Under the pieces are notes generated by a model that was not told the DNA's origin, ran no database searches, and was given only the letters and a program-made list of their open reading frames with translations. Shown piece after piece: positions 8,456-16,807 of a DNA stretch of 64,000 nt. Position numbers and translations under genes: made by a program. Positions within the stretch are counted from its first letter, which is position 1. The number at the start of each line of letters is the position of its first letter. The DNA is from Lentzea californiensis (GTDB lineage: Bacteria; Actinomycetota; Actinomycetes; Mycobacteriales; Pseudonocardiaceae): NCBI RefSeq assembly GCF_024648825.1, contig NZ_JANBBE010000001.1, forward strand, positions 1,178,001 through 1,242,000, given 5' to 3'.

Positions 8456-9682
8456 ATGGCTTCCCGGTTCAGGATCGGTACCGCGCTGCTGGGCGCGATC
8501 GCGGCCCTCACCTTCTCGGCGCTGCCTGCCAGCGCCGAAGTCATCGTCACCGAAGACGGCGGCTCCAACCAGAAGGGCGAGAAGGTCCTCCTCAAGGAGG
8601 GGCCGCGCCTCCCGGCGCACAAGGAGCGCTACCTCGACACGGCGGCGATCCGCCTGCAGGTCATGCCCGAGAAGAAGGACAAGTTCTTCGCGTACTGCGT
8701 GGAACTGCCGACGGACCTCAAGCCAGGTGACCACCTCCGCGAGTCGACGTGGGGCGAGCACCCGAACAAGGAGCAGTTCAACGCGAACGCGGGCAAGATC
8801 CTCTGGATCCTGACCAACTCCTACCCCAGCCTGAACATGGATGCCTTCAAGGCCAAGTGGGGCGGCGACGTCACCCGGGAGCAGGCGATCGCCGCGACGC
8901 AGGCCGCGATCTGGCACTTCTCCGACGGCGCCGAGCTCGACATGGGCGCCAGGGACAACGACCGCAACAGCGACAACGTGAAGAGCCTGTACACGAAGTT
9001 CTTGGAGCAGGCCAAGAACGAGCCGTCGCAGCCGCTGCCGACGCTCGAGATCAAGCCTGAGACCGCGTCCGGTCAGCCCGGCCAGAAGATCGGCCCGTTC
9101 CAGGTCACGACCACAGCCACCGAGGTCAAGCTGACCGCGAACCTGCCTGCGGGCGTCACCCTCACCGACGCCGACGGCAAGCCGCTCGACGCGAAGAAGA
9201 AGGACGACAAGCTTCCCGTCGAGGGCAACAAGATCGCCGACTTCTACGTCAACGTCGCGGCCGGCACGCCGGACGGCGAGGCGAAGGTCCAGCTCTCGGC
9301 CCAGGCCCAGCTGAAGGAAGGCCGCCTGTTCGTCGCGAAGTCCGGTCAGGCCGGTTCGGACAACGTCGCGCAGTCGCTGGTCACCGCACAGCCGCAGAAG
9401 GTCAAGGTCGAGAAGGAGATCAAGGCCAACTGGACGGCCGGCACGCCGCCGACCACCACCACGACGACCACCACGACCGAGACCACGACCACCACCACGA
9501 CGCCGGAGACCACCACTCCGACCACCTCCTCCACCCCGGCCAACCCGGCTCCGGGTGGCGGCGAGGACGACCTCGCGTCGACCGGTGCGTCGATCCTGTG
9601 GCCGCTGCTCGGCGGTCTGGTCCTCGTCGGCGCCGGTGTCGGTGCGCTGTTCGTGGTCCGTCGCAACAAGGCCGGCGCCTGA
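8456..9682 (+). CDS. thioester-domain (TED) cell-wall-anchored surface protein
   Basis: A 408-residue exported protein. Residues 1-27 are a signal peptide ending ALPASA. The thioester domain (about 28-200) has the Cys in FAYCVEL (C81) and the Gln in ATQAAIW (Q149) that in characterised TED proteins form an internal Cys-Gln thioester able to bind host or surface amines covalently. A beta-sandwich stalk (about 200-320) and a Thr-rich low-complexity stretch follow. The C-terminus has a LASTG sorting signal (373-377), a hydrophobic segment and a basic tail, the LAxTG type used by class E sortases of actinomycetes. ATG 8456 has AAGAGGAG upstream. No sortase gene is adjacent. It ends at a shared bidirectional terminator. 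Confidence 0.9.
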   Translation: MASRFRIGTALLGAIAALTFSALPASAEVIVTEDGGSNQKGEKVLLKEGPRLPAHKERYLDTAAIRLQVMPEKKDKFFAYCVELPTDLKPGDHLRESTWGEHPNKEQFNANAGKILWILTNSYPSLNMDAFKAKWGGDVTREQAIAATQAAIWHFSDGAELDMGARDNDRNSDNVKSLYTKFLEQAKNEPSQPLPTLEIKPETASGQPGQKIGPFQVTTTATEVKLTANLPAGVTLTDADGKPLDAKKKDDKLPVEGNKIADFYVNVAAGTPDGEAKVQLSAQAQLKEGRLFVAKSGQAGSDNVAQSLVTAQPQKVKVEKEIKANWTAGTPPTTTTTTTTTETTTTTTTPETTTPTTSSTPANPAPGGGEDDLASTGASILWPLLGGLVLVGAGVGALFVVRRNKAGA

Positions 9683-9706
9683 TCTAGGACGCTAGCCTCA
9701 CAGACG

Positions 9707-9742
9707 AACGCCCCCTGGTTCCGCGCCGGAGCAGGGGGCGTT
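9707..9742. terminator. bidirectional terminator
   Basis: Perfect 11-bp stem AACGCCCCCTG / CAGGGGGCGTT with a 14-nt loop, between two convergent genes. The arm ends in TTT on the plus strand and AA pairs on the other side give a short U-run both ways. Confidence 0.8.
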
Positions 9743-9760
9743 TGCCATTCTCAAAGGGTT

Positions 9761-11098
9761 CTACCGGCGGGTGAAGCCCGCCACGTAGATGTCGCCGTCG
9801 GCGACGGCGACGTCCCGGTTGGACGACGCTCCGGAGAAGATCGCGCGGGCGGGGTCGCGGAAGTTCTCCACGATCTCGACGCGCTGCACCGGCTTGGCCG
9901 TCGGGATGACGGTCTCCGGCGACCAGAAACGGCCCAGCCGCACCAGGTACGTGTTCACGTTCGGCTTGCCGTCCTCGGTGGCGTAGACGCGCCACGTGAA
10001 CAGGTCGACCTTCTCGACCTCACGGGTGCGCAGGCCCCGTGCGACCTCCTTGGTCTCCCAGCTGCGACCGTTCCAGGTGGACAGGTAGTTGCGCAGCGGG
10101 CCACCGGCCTCGTCGCCCATGAACCACAACAGGAACGGCTGACCCAGGGTCGTGCCCACCTGCTGGATGTAGTCGGGCGACTTCACGTTGTTCGGCAGGG
10201 TCAGCGGGGTCTCCGCGACCTTGAGGTGCTTCTCCTGGTCGGCGTCGTCGATCTGGGTGCCCAGGTCCTTGCCCGACGCCGAGTAGAAGTGCCGGTTCTG
10301 CGGGTCGAACCACGTGTAGTAGATGTTGCGGTGGTAGCGGTCGTGCTTGTTGCCCTCGGGCCCACCACCGGCGAGCGTGTAGACGATCCGCACGCGGCCG
10401 TTCTCCTCCTGGCGGAGCTGGCCGATGTAGATCTCGTTCATGTTGTCCGCGCGGGCGGTCGAGCCGATCGCGAAGCGGTCCCCGGTCAGGTCCGTGGAGG
10501 TCTTCCACGTCTTGCCGTTGTCCTTGGACACCACGTAGAGCATCGGACGCGTGTCCGTCGGCGTGGTGCCGTCGAGGTCACGCGTCGTCTCGCGGTAGAA
10601 CACGTAGATCGTGCCGTCGCGCGTGACGAACGGCATCGGGTACGTGGCCGCGTTCTTCGAGATCAGCGTCTCTTCCCAGACGCCGTCGGCCGAGTTGGGC
10701 TGGGGCGAACGGGACATGCGCAACTCGATGTTGTGCATGCCGCGGAAGATGAGCAGGTGCCCGTCCCTGGCCTGGACCATGGTCGGGTAGTTGTGGGCGT
10801 CCGACGCACCGTCCGCGATCCGGTTGGGCGTGGACCAGGTGGACTTGCGGTGGTCGTACGACTGGACGTAGCTGTCCTCGTACTGGCCGGCCCACGAGAT
10901 GAACGTCTTGTTCACCTTCTTGTCGTAGACGCCGCCAGCGACCGGACGCCGGTCACTGCGGGCCGCGACACTCGTGGCCGTGGTCGTCACCGTGAACTTC
11001 GCTTTCCCCTGAACATCGGCCGTGGCGTTGGCCGAGGAGACCGCGACGAGCGGCAACAGCAGTACTGCGGACATAACTCCACGCAGGAGTCGTGTCAT
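9761..11098 (-). CDS. secreted BNR-4 repeat (six-bladed propeller) protein
   Basis: A 445-residue exported protein with signal peptide residues 1-26 (LLPLVAVSSANA). The mature part resembles BNR-4 repeat proteins, a propeller fold that includes sialidase-like proteins and some polysaccharide lyases: repeated Asp-box-like and beta segments such as VSKDNGKTW, TRDGTIYVFY, AVADGDIYVAGF. Secretion suggests binding or cleavage of an extracellular polysaccharide, but no catalytic residues can be assigned from sequence alone. ATG 11098 is preceded by AGGAGGA; reading further upstream adds a hydrophilic stretch before the signal peptide and is rejected. It converges on the TED gene across a shared terminator. 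Confidence 0.82.
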   Translation of the reverse strand: MTRLLRGVMSAVLLLPLVAVSSANATADVQGKAKFTVTTTATSVAARSDRRPVAGGVYDKKVNKTFISWAGQYEDSYVQSYDHRKSTWSTPNRIADGASDAHNYPTMVQARDGHLLIFRGMHNIELRMSRSPQPNSADGVWEETLISKNAATYPMPFVTRDGTIYVFYRETTRDLDGTTPTDTRPMLYVVSKDNGKTWKTSTDLTGDRFAIGSTARADNMNEIYIGQLRQEENGRVRIVYTLAGGGPEGNKHDRYHRNIYYTWFDPQNRHFYSASGKDLGTQIDDADQEKHLKVAETPLTLPNNVKSPDYIQQVGTTLGQPFLLWFMGDEAGGPLRNYLSTWNGRSWETKEVARGLRTREVEKVDLFTWRVYATEDGKPNVNTYLVRLGRFWSPETVIPTAKPVQRVEIVENFRDPARAIFSGASSNRDVAVADGDIYVAGFTRR

Positions 11099-11231
11099 CG
11101 AGCATCCTCCTGGTTCTGACCGCGAAGGCGGCCGACCAGGCGGCGGTAGCGACATCTTCGTTGTCACCGAGCCGACTTGTCCAGGCGCAGTTAGCGTGAT
11201 CGCGGCTATCAACACGCGGGCCCTACTCGGG

Positions 11232-11237
11232 TACCCT
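11232..11237 (+). promoter_or_regulatory. -10 hexamer of antitoxin-like gene
   Basis: TACCCT, giving an expected start near 11244 and an 18-nt leader that carries the ribosome-binding site GAAGGAG. The same hexamer precedes ybaB. Confidence 0.4.
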
Positions 11238-11261
11238 GCGTCAGGGACGAAGGAGCACCAC

Positions 11262-11432
11262 ATGAACTTCGACGAGATCAAGACGAAGGCCCTCGACCTC
11301 GCTGAGCAGAACCACGAGAAGGTCGACCAGGGCATCGACGCCGCGGCGGACTTCGTCGCAGGCAAGTTCGGTCACGACCAGCAGGTCGACTCGGTCGCCG
11401 AGAAGATCAAGGACATCCTTCCAGGTGGATGA
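11262..11432 (+). CDS. MT0933/Rv0909-like antitoxin family protein
   Basis: A 56-residue helical protein of the MT0933-like antitoxin family, recognisable from the pattern DKAKDLAEQNHEKVDQGID-type helix followed by AADFVAGKFGHDQQVD and a C-terminal EKIKDIL. In Mycobacterium tuberculosis Rv0909 is paired with the SRPBCC-fold toxin Rv0910; no such toxin gene lies next to it here, so the name is only by homology and its role may be different. ATG 11262 has a good GAAGGAG site. The following gene starts immediately or about 80 bp downstream. Confidence 0.8.
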   Translation: MNFDEIKTKALDLAEQNHEKVDQGIDAAADFVAGKFGHDQQVDSVAEKIKDILPGG

Positions 11433-11461
11433 GTGAACTCCTTCAACGCCACTGACGCGGG

Positions 11462-11489
11462 GCGGGTCACCTCCACCGGAGAGACCCGC
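11462..11489 (+). terminator. hairpin between antitoxin-like gene and next gene
   Basis: GCGGGTC (11462-11468) and GACCCGC (11483-11489) form a 7-bp stem 29 nt after the antitoxin-like stop. It may be a weak terminator; its position argues that the next gene starts at 11514 and not at GTG 11433. Confidence 0.4.
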
Positions 11490-11513
11490 TCTCCTTCTGC
11501 CCGCCGGCCGGAC

Positions 11514-12074
11514 ATGATCACCTGGCAGGGCATCCACGAGCCGCGCCTCGAGCAGGTCCGCCTGCTCCTGTCGAGCGACCTGCGCCTCCGCGCGTCGGGC
11601 CGTCTCGTCGCCGCCGGCCCCGACGAGCAGTTCAACGCCTCCTTCGAGGTGTCCGTGAGCGAGAGCGGCCAGGTCAACCGCCTGCTGCTGCGCACGGCCA
11701 CAGTGCTGGAAGAGCGCCAGTGCTCTCTCTCCCGCACCGAGGACGGCGCCTGGCTGGTCGACCACGGCCAGGGCAGCAAACGCGAGACCTTCAACGACGC
11801 GCTCGACGTCGACGTCCAGTTCGCCGTGCTGTTCAACGCCATCCCGATCCGGCGTCTGGGCCTGCACCGCGAACCGGTCGAGCACGCGCTGCCCGTCGTC
11901 CGGGTGTCGCTGCCGGACCTGTCGGTGAAGGCCGTGACCCAGACCTACAAGACCGTGTCCGTGGGGGACGAGGTCTCGGTGGTGCGGTTCAAGAGCGGCG
12001 GGTTCGAGCAGAACATCAAGGTCGACCCCAACGGCCTGGTCGTCGAGTACCCGCTGATCTCGAAGCGGATTTAG
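11514..12074 (+). CDS. putative glycolipid-binding domain protein
   Basis: A 186-residue soluble protein matching the putative glycolipid-binding family (PF06475-type): ITWQGIHEPRLEQVRLL at the start, then RASGRLVA, FNASFEVSV, RQCSLSRTEDG, DVDVQF, FNAIPIRRLGLH, and a closing FEQNIKVDPNGLVVEYP. The fold is a beta-barrel; no enzyme activity is known for the family. ATG 11514 matches where homologous proteins begin; the frame is open back to GTG 11433, but the hairpin at 11462-11489 lies in that extension. No signal peptide. Confidence 0.8.
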   Translation: MITWQGIHEPRLEQVRLLLSSDLRLRASGRLVAAGPDEQFNASFEVSVSESGQVNRLLLRTATVLEERQCSLSRTEDGAWLVDHGQGSKRETFNDALDVDVQFAVLFNAIPIRRLGLHREPVEHALPVVRVSLPDLSVKAVTQTYKTVSVGDEVSVVRFKSGGFEQNIKVDPNGLVVEYPLISKRI

Positions 12075-12144
12075 AACCGCTCCAAGAAGTACTTCCTTCG
12101 TGGCGAGTCGCATCCAAACGATGGAAGCGCCGAGACTGTGGTTC

Positions 12145-12150
12145 TAGCTT
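12145..12150 (+). promoter_or_regulatory. -10 hexamer of HTH regulator gene
   Basis: TAGCTT ends 6 nt before ATG 12157 with no ribosome-binding site; leaderless start predicted. Confidence 0.5.
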
Positions 12151-12156
12151 CCGACC

Positions 12157-12978
12157 ATGCCGAAACGATTTTCGAGCGTGGTCGGTCGCTCGTTCGGTGA
12201 TGGCGTCCGCGACGCCATCCGGTCCACCGGGCTCACGCAGCGGCAGATCGCCGAGTTGCTCGACTGGGAAGAGGCCAAGGTCTCCGACCTGGTCAGGGGC
12301 AAGGGCGGGGTCACAGAGGTCGAGCTCGCGATGCTCCTCGGCCTCTGCCGCGTCGAGCCGGACGAAGCCCGCCGCCTGCTCGCCCTCTACCGGGAGACCC
12401 GCGAAAGGGCGTACCTCCAGTTCGACGATGGCGTGCTGGGCCCGCTGCGCACCCTGATGAGACAGGAGCAGCTCGCCAACAAGATCGTCGCTTGGTCTTT
12501 GACACTCGTTCCGGGTCTACTGCAGATTGCCGCCTACATCCGCGCTCTCGGTGAGCGATCGGCGGTGGCCGTGGATGTCGAAGAGGCCGTCAGCGCGAAG
12601 CTTGAGCGCCAAGCCATCTTCCACCGGAGCAGAGAGTTCGTCTTCTACATCCACGAGCAGGCACTTCGGCTTCCGGTCGGTGGTGCGGACGTGATGAAGG
12701 CGCAGCTGCACCACATCCTGACGATGACGGTCCGCCCGTACATCAGCATCCGCGTTCTCCCCAGCGAGTTGGGAGCGCACGCGGGCGTAGCAGGTTCGTT
12801 CGTGCAACTGGGCTATGAGAAGTTCGAGCCGGTGATCTTCGTAGAAGGTGCGAGGACTGGCCTCTTCCTCGAAGACAAGGACACCGTTGCCTACTACGAC
12901 AAGGTAGTGACAGCGCTCGATGAGCTGGCCTTGGATGAGGAACAATCGAGGGAGCTGATCATCAGCATCGTGTCCTGA
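12157..12978 (+). CDS. XRE-family HTH regulator with DUF5753 domain
   Basis: A 273-residue cytosolic DNA-binding protein. Residues about 15-75 form a Cro/C1-type helix-turn-helix (GLTQRQIAELLDWEEAKVSDLV). Residues 95-265 are the DUF5753 domain found in a very large actinomycete family that includes WhiJ-like developmental regulators. Typical of this family, the gene is followed 13 bp later by a DUF397 partner, which is thought to interact with it. The ligand or target is unknown. ATG 12157 is probably leaderless. Confidence 0.92.
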   Translation: MPKRFSSVVGRSFGDGVRDAIRSTGLTQRQIAELLDWEEAKVSDLVRGKGGVTEVELAMLLGLCRVEPDEARRLLALYRETRERAYLQFDDGVLGPLRTLMRQEQLANKIVAWSLTLVPGLLQIAAYIRALGERSAVAVDVEEAVSAKLERQAIFHRSREFVFYIHEQALRLPVGGADVMKAQLHHILTMTVRPYISIRVLPSELGAHAGVAGSFVQLGYEKFEPVIFVEGARTGLFLEDKDTVAYYDKVVTALDELALDEEQSRELIISIVS

Positions 12979-12991
12979 GGAGGCGCCGGGG

Positions 12992-13153
12992 ATGTCGACG
13001 TGGCGGAAGAGCAGCTACAGCGTGAACCAGAGCGACTGTGTTGAGGTCGGTCGTGGCGTCGGCATCCGCGACAGCAAGGCGCCGTCCACGCACCTGCCCG
13101 TGTCGGACAAGGCGTGGTCGGCATTCCTGACCGAGGTGAAGTCCGCTCGCTAG
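12992..13153 (+). CDS. DUF397 family small protein
   Basis: A 53-residue protein starting at ATG 12992 after the site GAGGAGGCGCCGG. It has the full DUF397 signature: WRKSSYS, then DCVEVG, then VGIRDSKAP, then an aromatic WSAFL near the end. DUF397 proteins are encoded next to DUF5753/XRE regulators and act as their partners in Streptomyces development (known of the family). Its last 4 bp overlap the convergent S9 peptidase. Confidence 0.92.
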   Translation: MSTWRKSSYSVNQSDCVEVGRGVGIRDSKAPSTHLPVSDKAWSAFLTEVKSAR

Positions 13154-15264
13154 AGCATCTCTCCCAGCACCTCGGGGTCGATGACGATCGGCGCCGGCCG
13201 GTAGGCGGGCGGCTCGACGCCCATCAACGAGCGCACCAGGAAGTCCCAGGCCCGCGTCCGCACGTAGGCGAGCCGGTCGAGGAGCAGGTGCTCGGCCCCC
13301 GGCACGATCAGCAGCTCGAAGTCCTTGCCGGCGGCGATGAGCGCGTCGGCCAGCCGCAGCGACTGGTCCGGGTGCACCGTGTCGTCGAGCTCGCCGTGGA
13401 TGAGCAGCAGCTTTCCCTCCAACCTGTCCGCGATCAGGACGTTCGACGCCCGCTCCCAGGCCTCGGGGTTGTCCGGCCCGTCGACGGTTTCCGCCCAACC
13501 CTGCGCGATGCACGTCGCGTCGTGCGAGCCGGACAACGCGACACCGGCCTTGAAGATCTCCGGGAAGTCCAGCATCGCTCGTGCCGCGGCGAATCCGCCG
13601 CCGGAGTGGCCCATCACGCCCACACGTGAGAGGTCCATCCACGGCCGCGACTCCGCCAGTTGGTGCAGTGCCGCGACGTGGTCCTCCAGGCTGCCCGCGT
13701 CGGCCAACCTGCCGTACGAGGCGTCGTGGAAGGCCTTTGAACGGCCCGGGGTGCCGCGTCCGTCGAGTGCGACCACCACGAAACCGACTGCTGCCAACGG
13801 TTCCCCGTCCATCCCCATGCCGCCGGGGTCGAAGCACGGCTCGACCCTCGTGACCTGCGGGCCGGGATAAACGCTGTCCACCACGGCATAGCTCTGCGTC
13901 GGGTCGAAGTCGCGCGGCTTGTAGAGCACGCCGTAGATGTCCGTGGTGCCGTCGGCCGCCTTGACGCGGAAGCGCTCCGGTGCGGTCCAGCCCGTGGCGA
14001 TCATCCGGCTGATGTCGGCCTCCTCCAACGAGACCAGCACCTCTCCCGTCCAGGAACGCACCGTCGTCACCGGTGGCGTGTCCACAGTGGACGCCGAGTC
14101 GACGAAGTACTCGCCGTTCGGAGCCACCGTGACGACGTGGTCCAGCGAGTCGTCCGTGACGACCGTGAAGCCGGTGCCGTCCAGTCCGATCCGGCACACC
14201 GTGCGCCGGTACGGGTCCTCCGCGACCAGCCCGCTGGCCGTGAACGAGACGAGACGGTTCGTCTCGTCGACGTGCAGGATCTCGCGGACCAGCCACTGGC
14301 CGGTGGTGACCTGGTTCAGCAACGCGCCGGTGTGCAGGTCGTAGCGGTAGAGGTGGCCCCAGCCGTCGCGCTGCGAGAACCACAGCACCTCGTCGGCCAG
14401 CACCCGGACGAGGGGCATGCCGTAGATCAGCTGGTTGGGACCGACGCGGTTCGTGCCCGTCTCGCTGAGCACGACGCTGACCTCGCCGGACGATGCGTCC
14501 ATCCGGTTCAGGGTCAGGGTGTGCTGGTCGCGGGGGCGGCTCAGGAAGTAGACGGTCGAGCTGTCCGCGGACCACCACGCCCATCCGGCCGTGATCGGCG
14601 AGAGCTCCGGCATGAGCAGCGGGTCGCACTGGGCGTGGACCGTCTTGCCCGCGGCGATGTCGAAGACGACGAGTTCGGCGAACGGCAGGTCGGCGTCGCC
14701 GGGGTAGGCGAAGCGCTGGGTGTGCGTCACCGGGACGCCGCCGTCGGCCGGGCGCGATTCGATCAGGTGGGTCTGGCGGACCTCGCGCTGGTCGGTGCGG
14801 TGGGCGAGCACCTTCGCCGAGTCGGGCGACCAGGCCAGGGCAGGGGGCATGTGCGGCAGGCCGAACTTGCGCATCAGCGTGCTGTAGCTCAGGACGTCCG
14901 GGCCGTAGCCGTACCCGTAGTCCTGTTCGCCGTCGGTCGTGAGCGCCCACTCGCGTTCACCGGAGCGGGCCCACAGGTCCTGGCCGCGCCGCGAGACCGC
15001 GACCTCGCCGTCGGGGGAGGCGACCTCCAGCGGGTTGCCCGGCGCCGCGATGAACGGCATCGGGTCGAAGTCCGGGGTACGGGTGCCCGCGGCCGGGTCG
15101 ACGACGACGAACTGTCTGGTGTCGCCGTCGCGGACCTGGTACCAGAAGCGGCGGCCGTCTTCGATCCACTGTGGACGGACCTTGTCACCGACGATCAGTT
15201 CGCCGGGGGCGGCGAGGCGGCGGAGGAGTTGTTCTGCGGCTTGGTAGTTGGCGGCGGTGCTCAT
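13150..15264 (-). CDS. S9 family prolyl oligopeptidase / dipeptidyl-peptidase IV-like
   Basis: A 704-residue serine peptidase. The N-terminal two thirds (about 1-440) form the DPPIV-type beta-propeller; the C-terminal alpha/beta-hydrolase domain carries the catalytic triad S554 (MGHSGGG), D627 (HGELDDTVHPDQS) and H659 (PGAEHLLL). No signal peptide, so it is likely cytosolic and removes dipeptides or short peptides, often after proline. The ATG is preceded by GGGGAGAG. It lies 30 bp downstream of the DUF4097 gene on the same strand and may be co-transcribed with it. Confidence 0.92.
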   Translation of the reverse strand: MSTAANYQAAEQLLRRLAAPGELIVGDKVRPQWIEDGRRFWYQVRDGDTRQFVVVDPAAGTRTPDFDPMPFIAAPGNPLEVASPDGEVAVSRRGQDLWARSGEREWALTTDGEQDYGYGYGPDVLSYSTLMRKFGLPHMPPALAWSPDSAKVLAHRTDQREVRQTHLIESRPADGGVPVTHTQRFAYPGDADLPFAELVVFDIAAGKTVHAQCDPLLMPELSPITAGWAWWSADSSTVYFLSRPRDQHTLTLNRMDASSGEVSVVLSETGTNRVGPNQLIYGMPLVRVLADEVLWFSQRDGWGHLYRYDLHTGALLNQVTTGQWLVREILHVDETNRLVSFTASGLVAEDPYRRTVCRIGLDGTGFTVVTDDSLDHVVTVAPNGEYFVDSASTVDTPPVTTVRSWTGEVLVSLEEADISRMIATGWTAPERFRVKAADGTTDIYGVLYKPRDFDPTQSYAVVDSVYPGPQVTRVEPCFDPGGMGMDGEPLAAVGFVVVALDGRGTPGRSKAFHDASYGRLADAGSLEDHVAALHQLAESRPWMDLSRVGVMGHSGGGFAAARAMLDFPEIFKAGVALSGSHDATCIAQGWAETVDGPDNPEAWERASNVLIADRLEGKLLLIHGELDDTVHPDQSLRLADALIAAGKDFELLIVPGAEHLLLDRLAYVRTRAWDFLVRSLMGVEPPAYRPAPIVIDPEVLGEML

Positions 15265-15294
15265 GTCTCTCCCCAGTGCGTCAGAAGTGTGCGG

Positions 15295-15894
15295 TCAGAG
15301 GCTGCGGGCGGTGATGTCGCCGTACGACGTGGTGGCGCGGATGGTGATGCCGGCCGTGCCGTCGTTGCGCAGTGAGTTGGTGACGCGGCCGTAGGAGGTG
15401 CCGGCGTCCAGCGAGGCCGAGAGTCCGGAGGCGACGCTGATGTCGCCCTTCAAGGTGCTGATCTCGGCGGAACCGTTGAGGCGGCCCACCGTGACGTCAC
15501 CGGCCTGCGTCTGCACGTGGACGTTCGAGGCTTCGTCGATCTTGACGTCGCTCTGCGCGGACTCGACGTTGACGTCACCGAGCCGGCCAACGCCGCGGAA
15601 CTCGGCGCTGGCGGCCTTCGCCTCGACGCGGGAACCGGCGGGCAGCTGGACGGTGATCTCGACGGCCCCGGACGAGCCGAAAATCTTGTTGCCGCCCTCG
15701 GCGCTGATGCGCAGTACGCCGTCGGCGAAGTCGACCGCGATCTTCTCGGCGGCCTTCACGTCGCGGCTCTGCGAGGCGTTGGCCGGCAGGACCTCGACGG
15801 CGGTGTCGGAGCGGTCCGCGGCGATGAACCGGACGCGGCCCGCGGGGATGTCGAGAACGGCGGCGATGGGGGCGGGGGTGGCGAAGGTCTGCAT
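15295..15894 (-). CDS. DUF4097 beta-strand repeat protein
   Basis: A 199-residue protein of the DUF4097 (adhesin-like right-handed beta-helix) family. Repeating short beta units with alternating hydrophobic residues run to the end, e.g. VNVESAQSDVKIDEASN, VHVQTQAGDVTVG, and two copies of TSYG (TSYGRVT, TSYGDIT). No signal peptide or membrane helix. The first ATG with a proper site (AGGAGC) is 15894. Upstream lies an array of CGTTGC sites and, divergently, a regulator gene, an arrangement suggesting direct repression; its role is unknown. Confidence 0.85.
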   Translation of the reverse strand: MQTFATPAPIAAVLDIPAGRVRFIAADRSDTAVEVLPANASQSRDVKAAEKIAVDFADGVLRISAEGGNKIFGSSGAVEITVQLPAGSRVEAKAASAEFRGVGRLGDVNVESAQSDVKIDEASNVHVQTQAGDVTVGRLNGSAEISTLKGDISVASGLSASLDAGTSYGRVTNSLRNDGTAGITIRATTSYGDITARSL

Positions 15895-15928
15895 CTCGGG
15901 CTCCTGTAGCTCGTTGTTTCTGATAGCC

Positions 15929-16050
15929 GAAACGCTACGTTGCGTTTCTGGATATCGCCAACAGCTTCGTTGCGTAGAGAGTGGGTATTCGCAGCTCAAA
16001 CACGCAATATCGTTGCAACGGGATGTAGATCTAATGCAACGGTCGTTGCA
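15929..16050. promoter_or_regulatory. operator cluster between DUF4097 gene and its regulator
   Basis: The intergenic region carries repeated CGTTGC words: CGTTGCG at 15938-15944 and 15968-15974, the perfect 10-bp palindrome CGTTGCAACG at 16011-16020, and TGCAACG-GT-CGTTGCA at 16035-16050. A further inverted repeat GAAACGC-N6-GCGTTTC spans 15929-15948. The right-most site overlaps the -35 of the regulator gene. Probable binding sites for the divergent regulator; inferred, not shown. Confidence 0.65.
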
Positions 16051-16075
16051 ATGAAGTGTTGGTGAACGCTATGAT
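16046..16075 (+). promoter_or_regulatory. promoter of the GbsR/MarR-like regulator
   Basis: -35 TTGCAA (16046-16051), 18-bp spacer, -10 TATGAT (16070-16075), then 6 nt to ATG 16082. The -35 lies inside the palindromic operator, which would give autorepression and a leaderless mRNA. Confidence 0.6.
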
Positions 16076-16081
16076 CGGCCC

Positions 16082-16792
16082 ATGCCAGGAGGTCGACTCA
16101 CCCAGCAGGAACGTCGCCAGATCGCCATCGGCCTGGCCGACGGCCTCGCGTACGCGGAGATCGCGAGAAGCCTCGACCGGCCGACCTCGACGATCACGCG
16201 CGAGGTGACGCGCAACGGAGGCCCGGCCGGCTACAAGGCCGACATCGCGCACCTCGCCACCGAACGCCGTGCGCAGCGCCGCAAGCAGGGCGCGCCCCGG
16301 CGCCAGGTGGTCGACCGCGCGGACGGACGCGATCCCGAGGCCGTGCGGGAGTTCGAGGAGGTGTTCTCGGACATCTTCATCGGCCAGGGGCTGCCGAAGA
16401 TGACGGCGAGGGCGCTCGCGAGCCTCTACGCCACCGACTCCGGCAGCCTGACCGCGTCAGAACTGGTGGGGCGCCTGGGGGTCAGTCCGGCGTCGGTTTC
16501 GAAAGCCATGTCCTACCTGGAAAGTCAGGGCCTGATCGGGCGCGTGCGTGACGAACGCCGTCGCGAGCGTTACGTCGTCGACGACGGCGACATCTGGTAC
16601 CAGTCGATGATCGCGAGCGCGGCCGGCACGACCACGCTGGCCGAGGCCGCGCGCCAGGGCGTCAGCAGCCTCGGCCCCGGCACGCCCGCGGCCGTCCGGC
16701 TCGAGAACATCGCGCGGTTCCTCGACTTCGTCAGCGAGAGCATCGTCCGCGCCGCCGAACAGGCGCGCGACATCCTGCACTCCAAGGACTAA
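16082..16792 (+). CDS. GbsR/MarR-like transcriptional regulator with extra N-terminal HTH
   Basis: A 236-residue DNA-binding protein with two helix-turn-helix parts. Residues about 4-45 (LTQQERRQIAIGLADGLAY...EIARSLDRPTSTI) resemble the IS30-type HTH_38 module; residues about 95-165 form a winged helix of the GbsR/MarR kind (LTASELVGRLGVSPASVSKAM, then a wing with RDERRRERYVV). The C-terminal helix probably dimerises. It is transcribed away from the DUF4097 gene over a region dense in CGTTGC palindromes and most likely represses both. The gene ends at a strong perfect hairpin. Confidence 0.85.
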   Translation: MPGGRLTQQERRQIAIGLADGLAYAEIARSLDRPTSTITREVTRNGGPAGYKADIAHLATERRAQRRKQGAPRRQVVDRADGRDPEAVREFEEVFSDIFIGQGLPKMTARALASLYATDSGSLTASELVGRLGVSPASVSKAMSYLESQGLIGRVRDERRRERYVVDDGDIWYQSMIASAAGTTTLAEAARQGVSSLGPGTPAAVRLENIARFLDFVSESIVRAAEQARDILHSKD

Positions 16793-16807
16793 GCACCTCA
16801 CAACAGC

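Noticed and set aside
11433-11513. N-terminal extension of the glycolipid-binding-domain protein
   Set aside because: It contains a hairpin and is not needed by the family; the conserved sequence starts at 11514.
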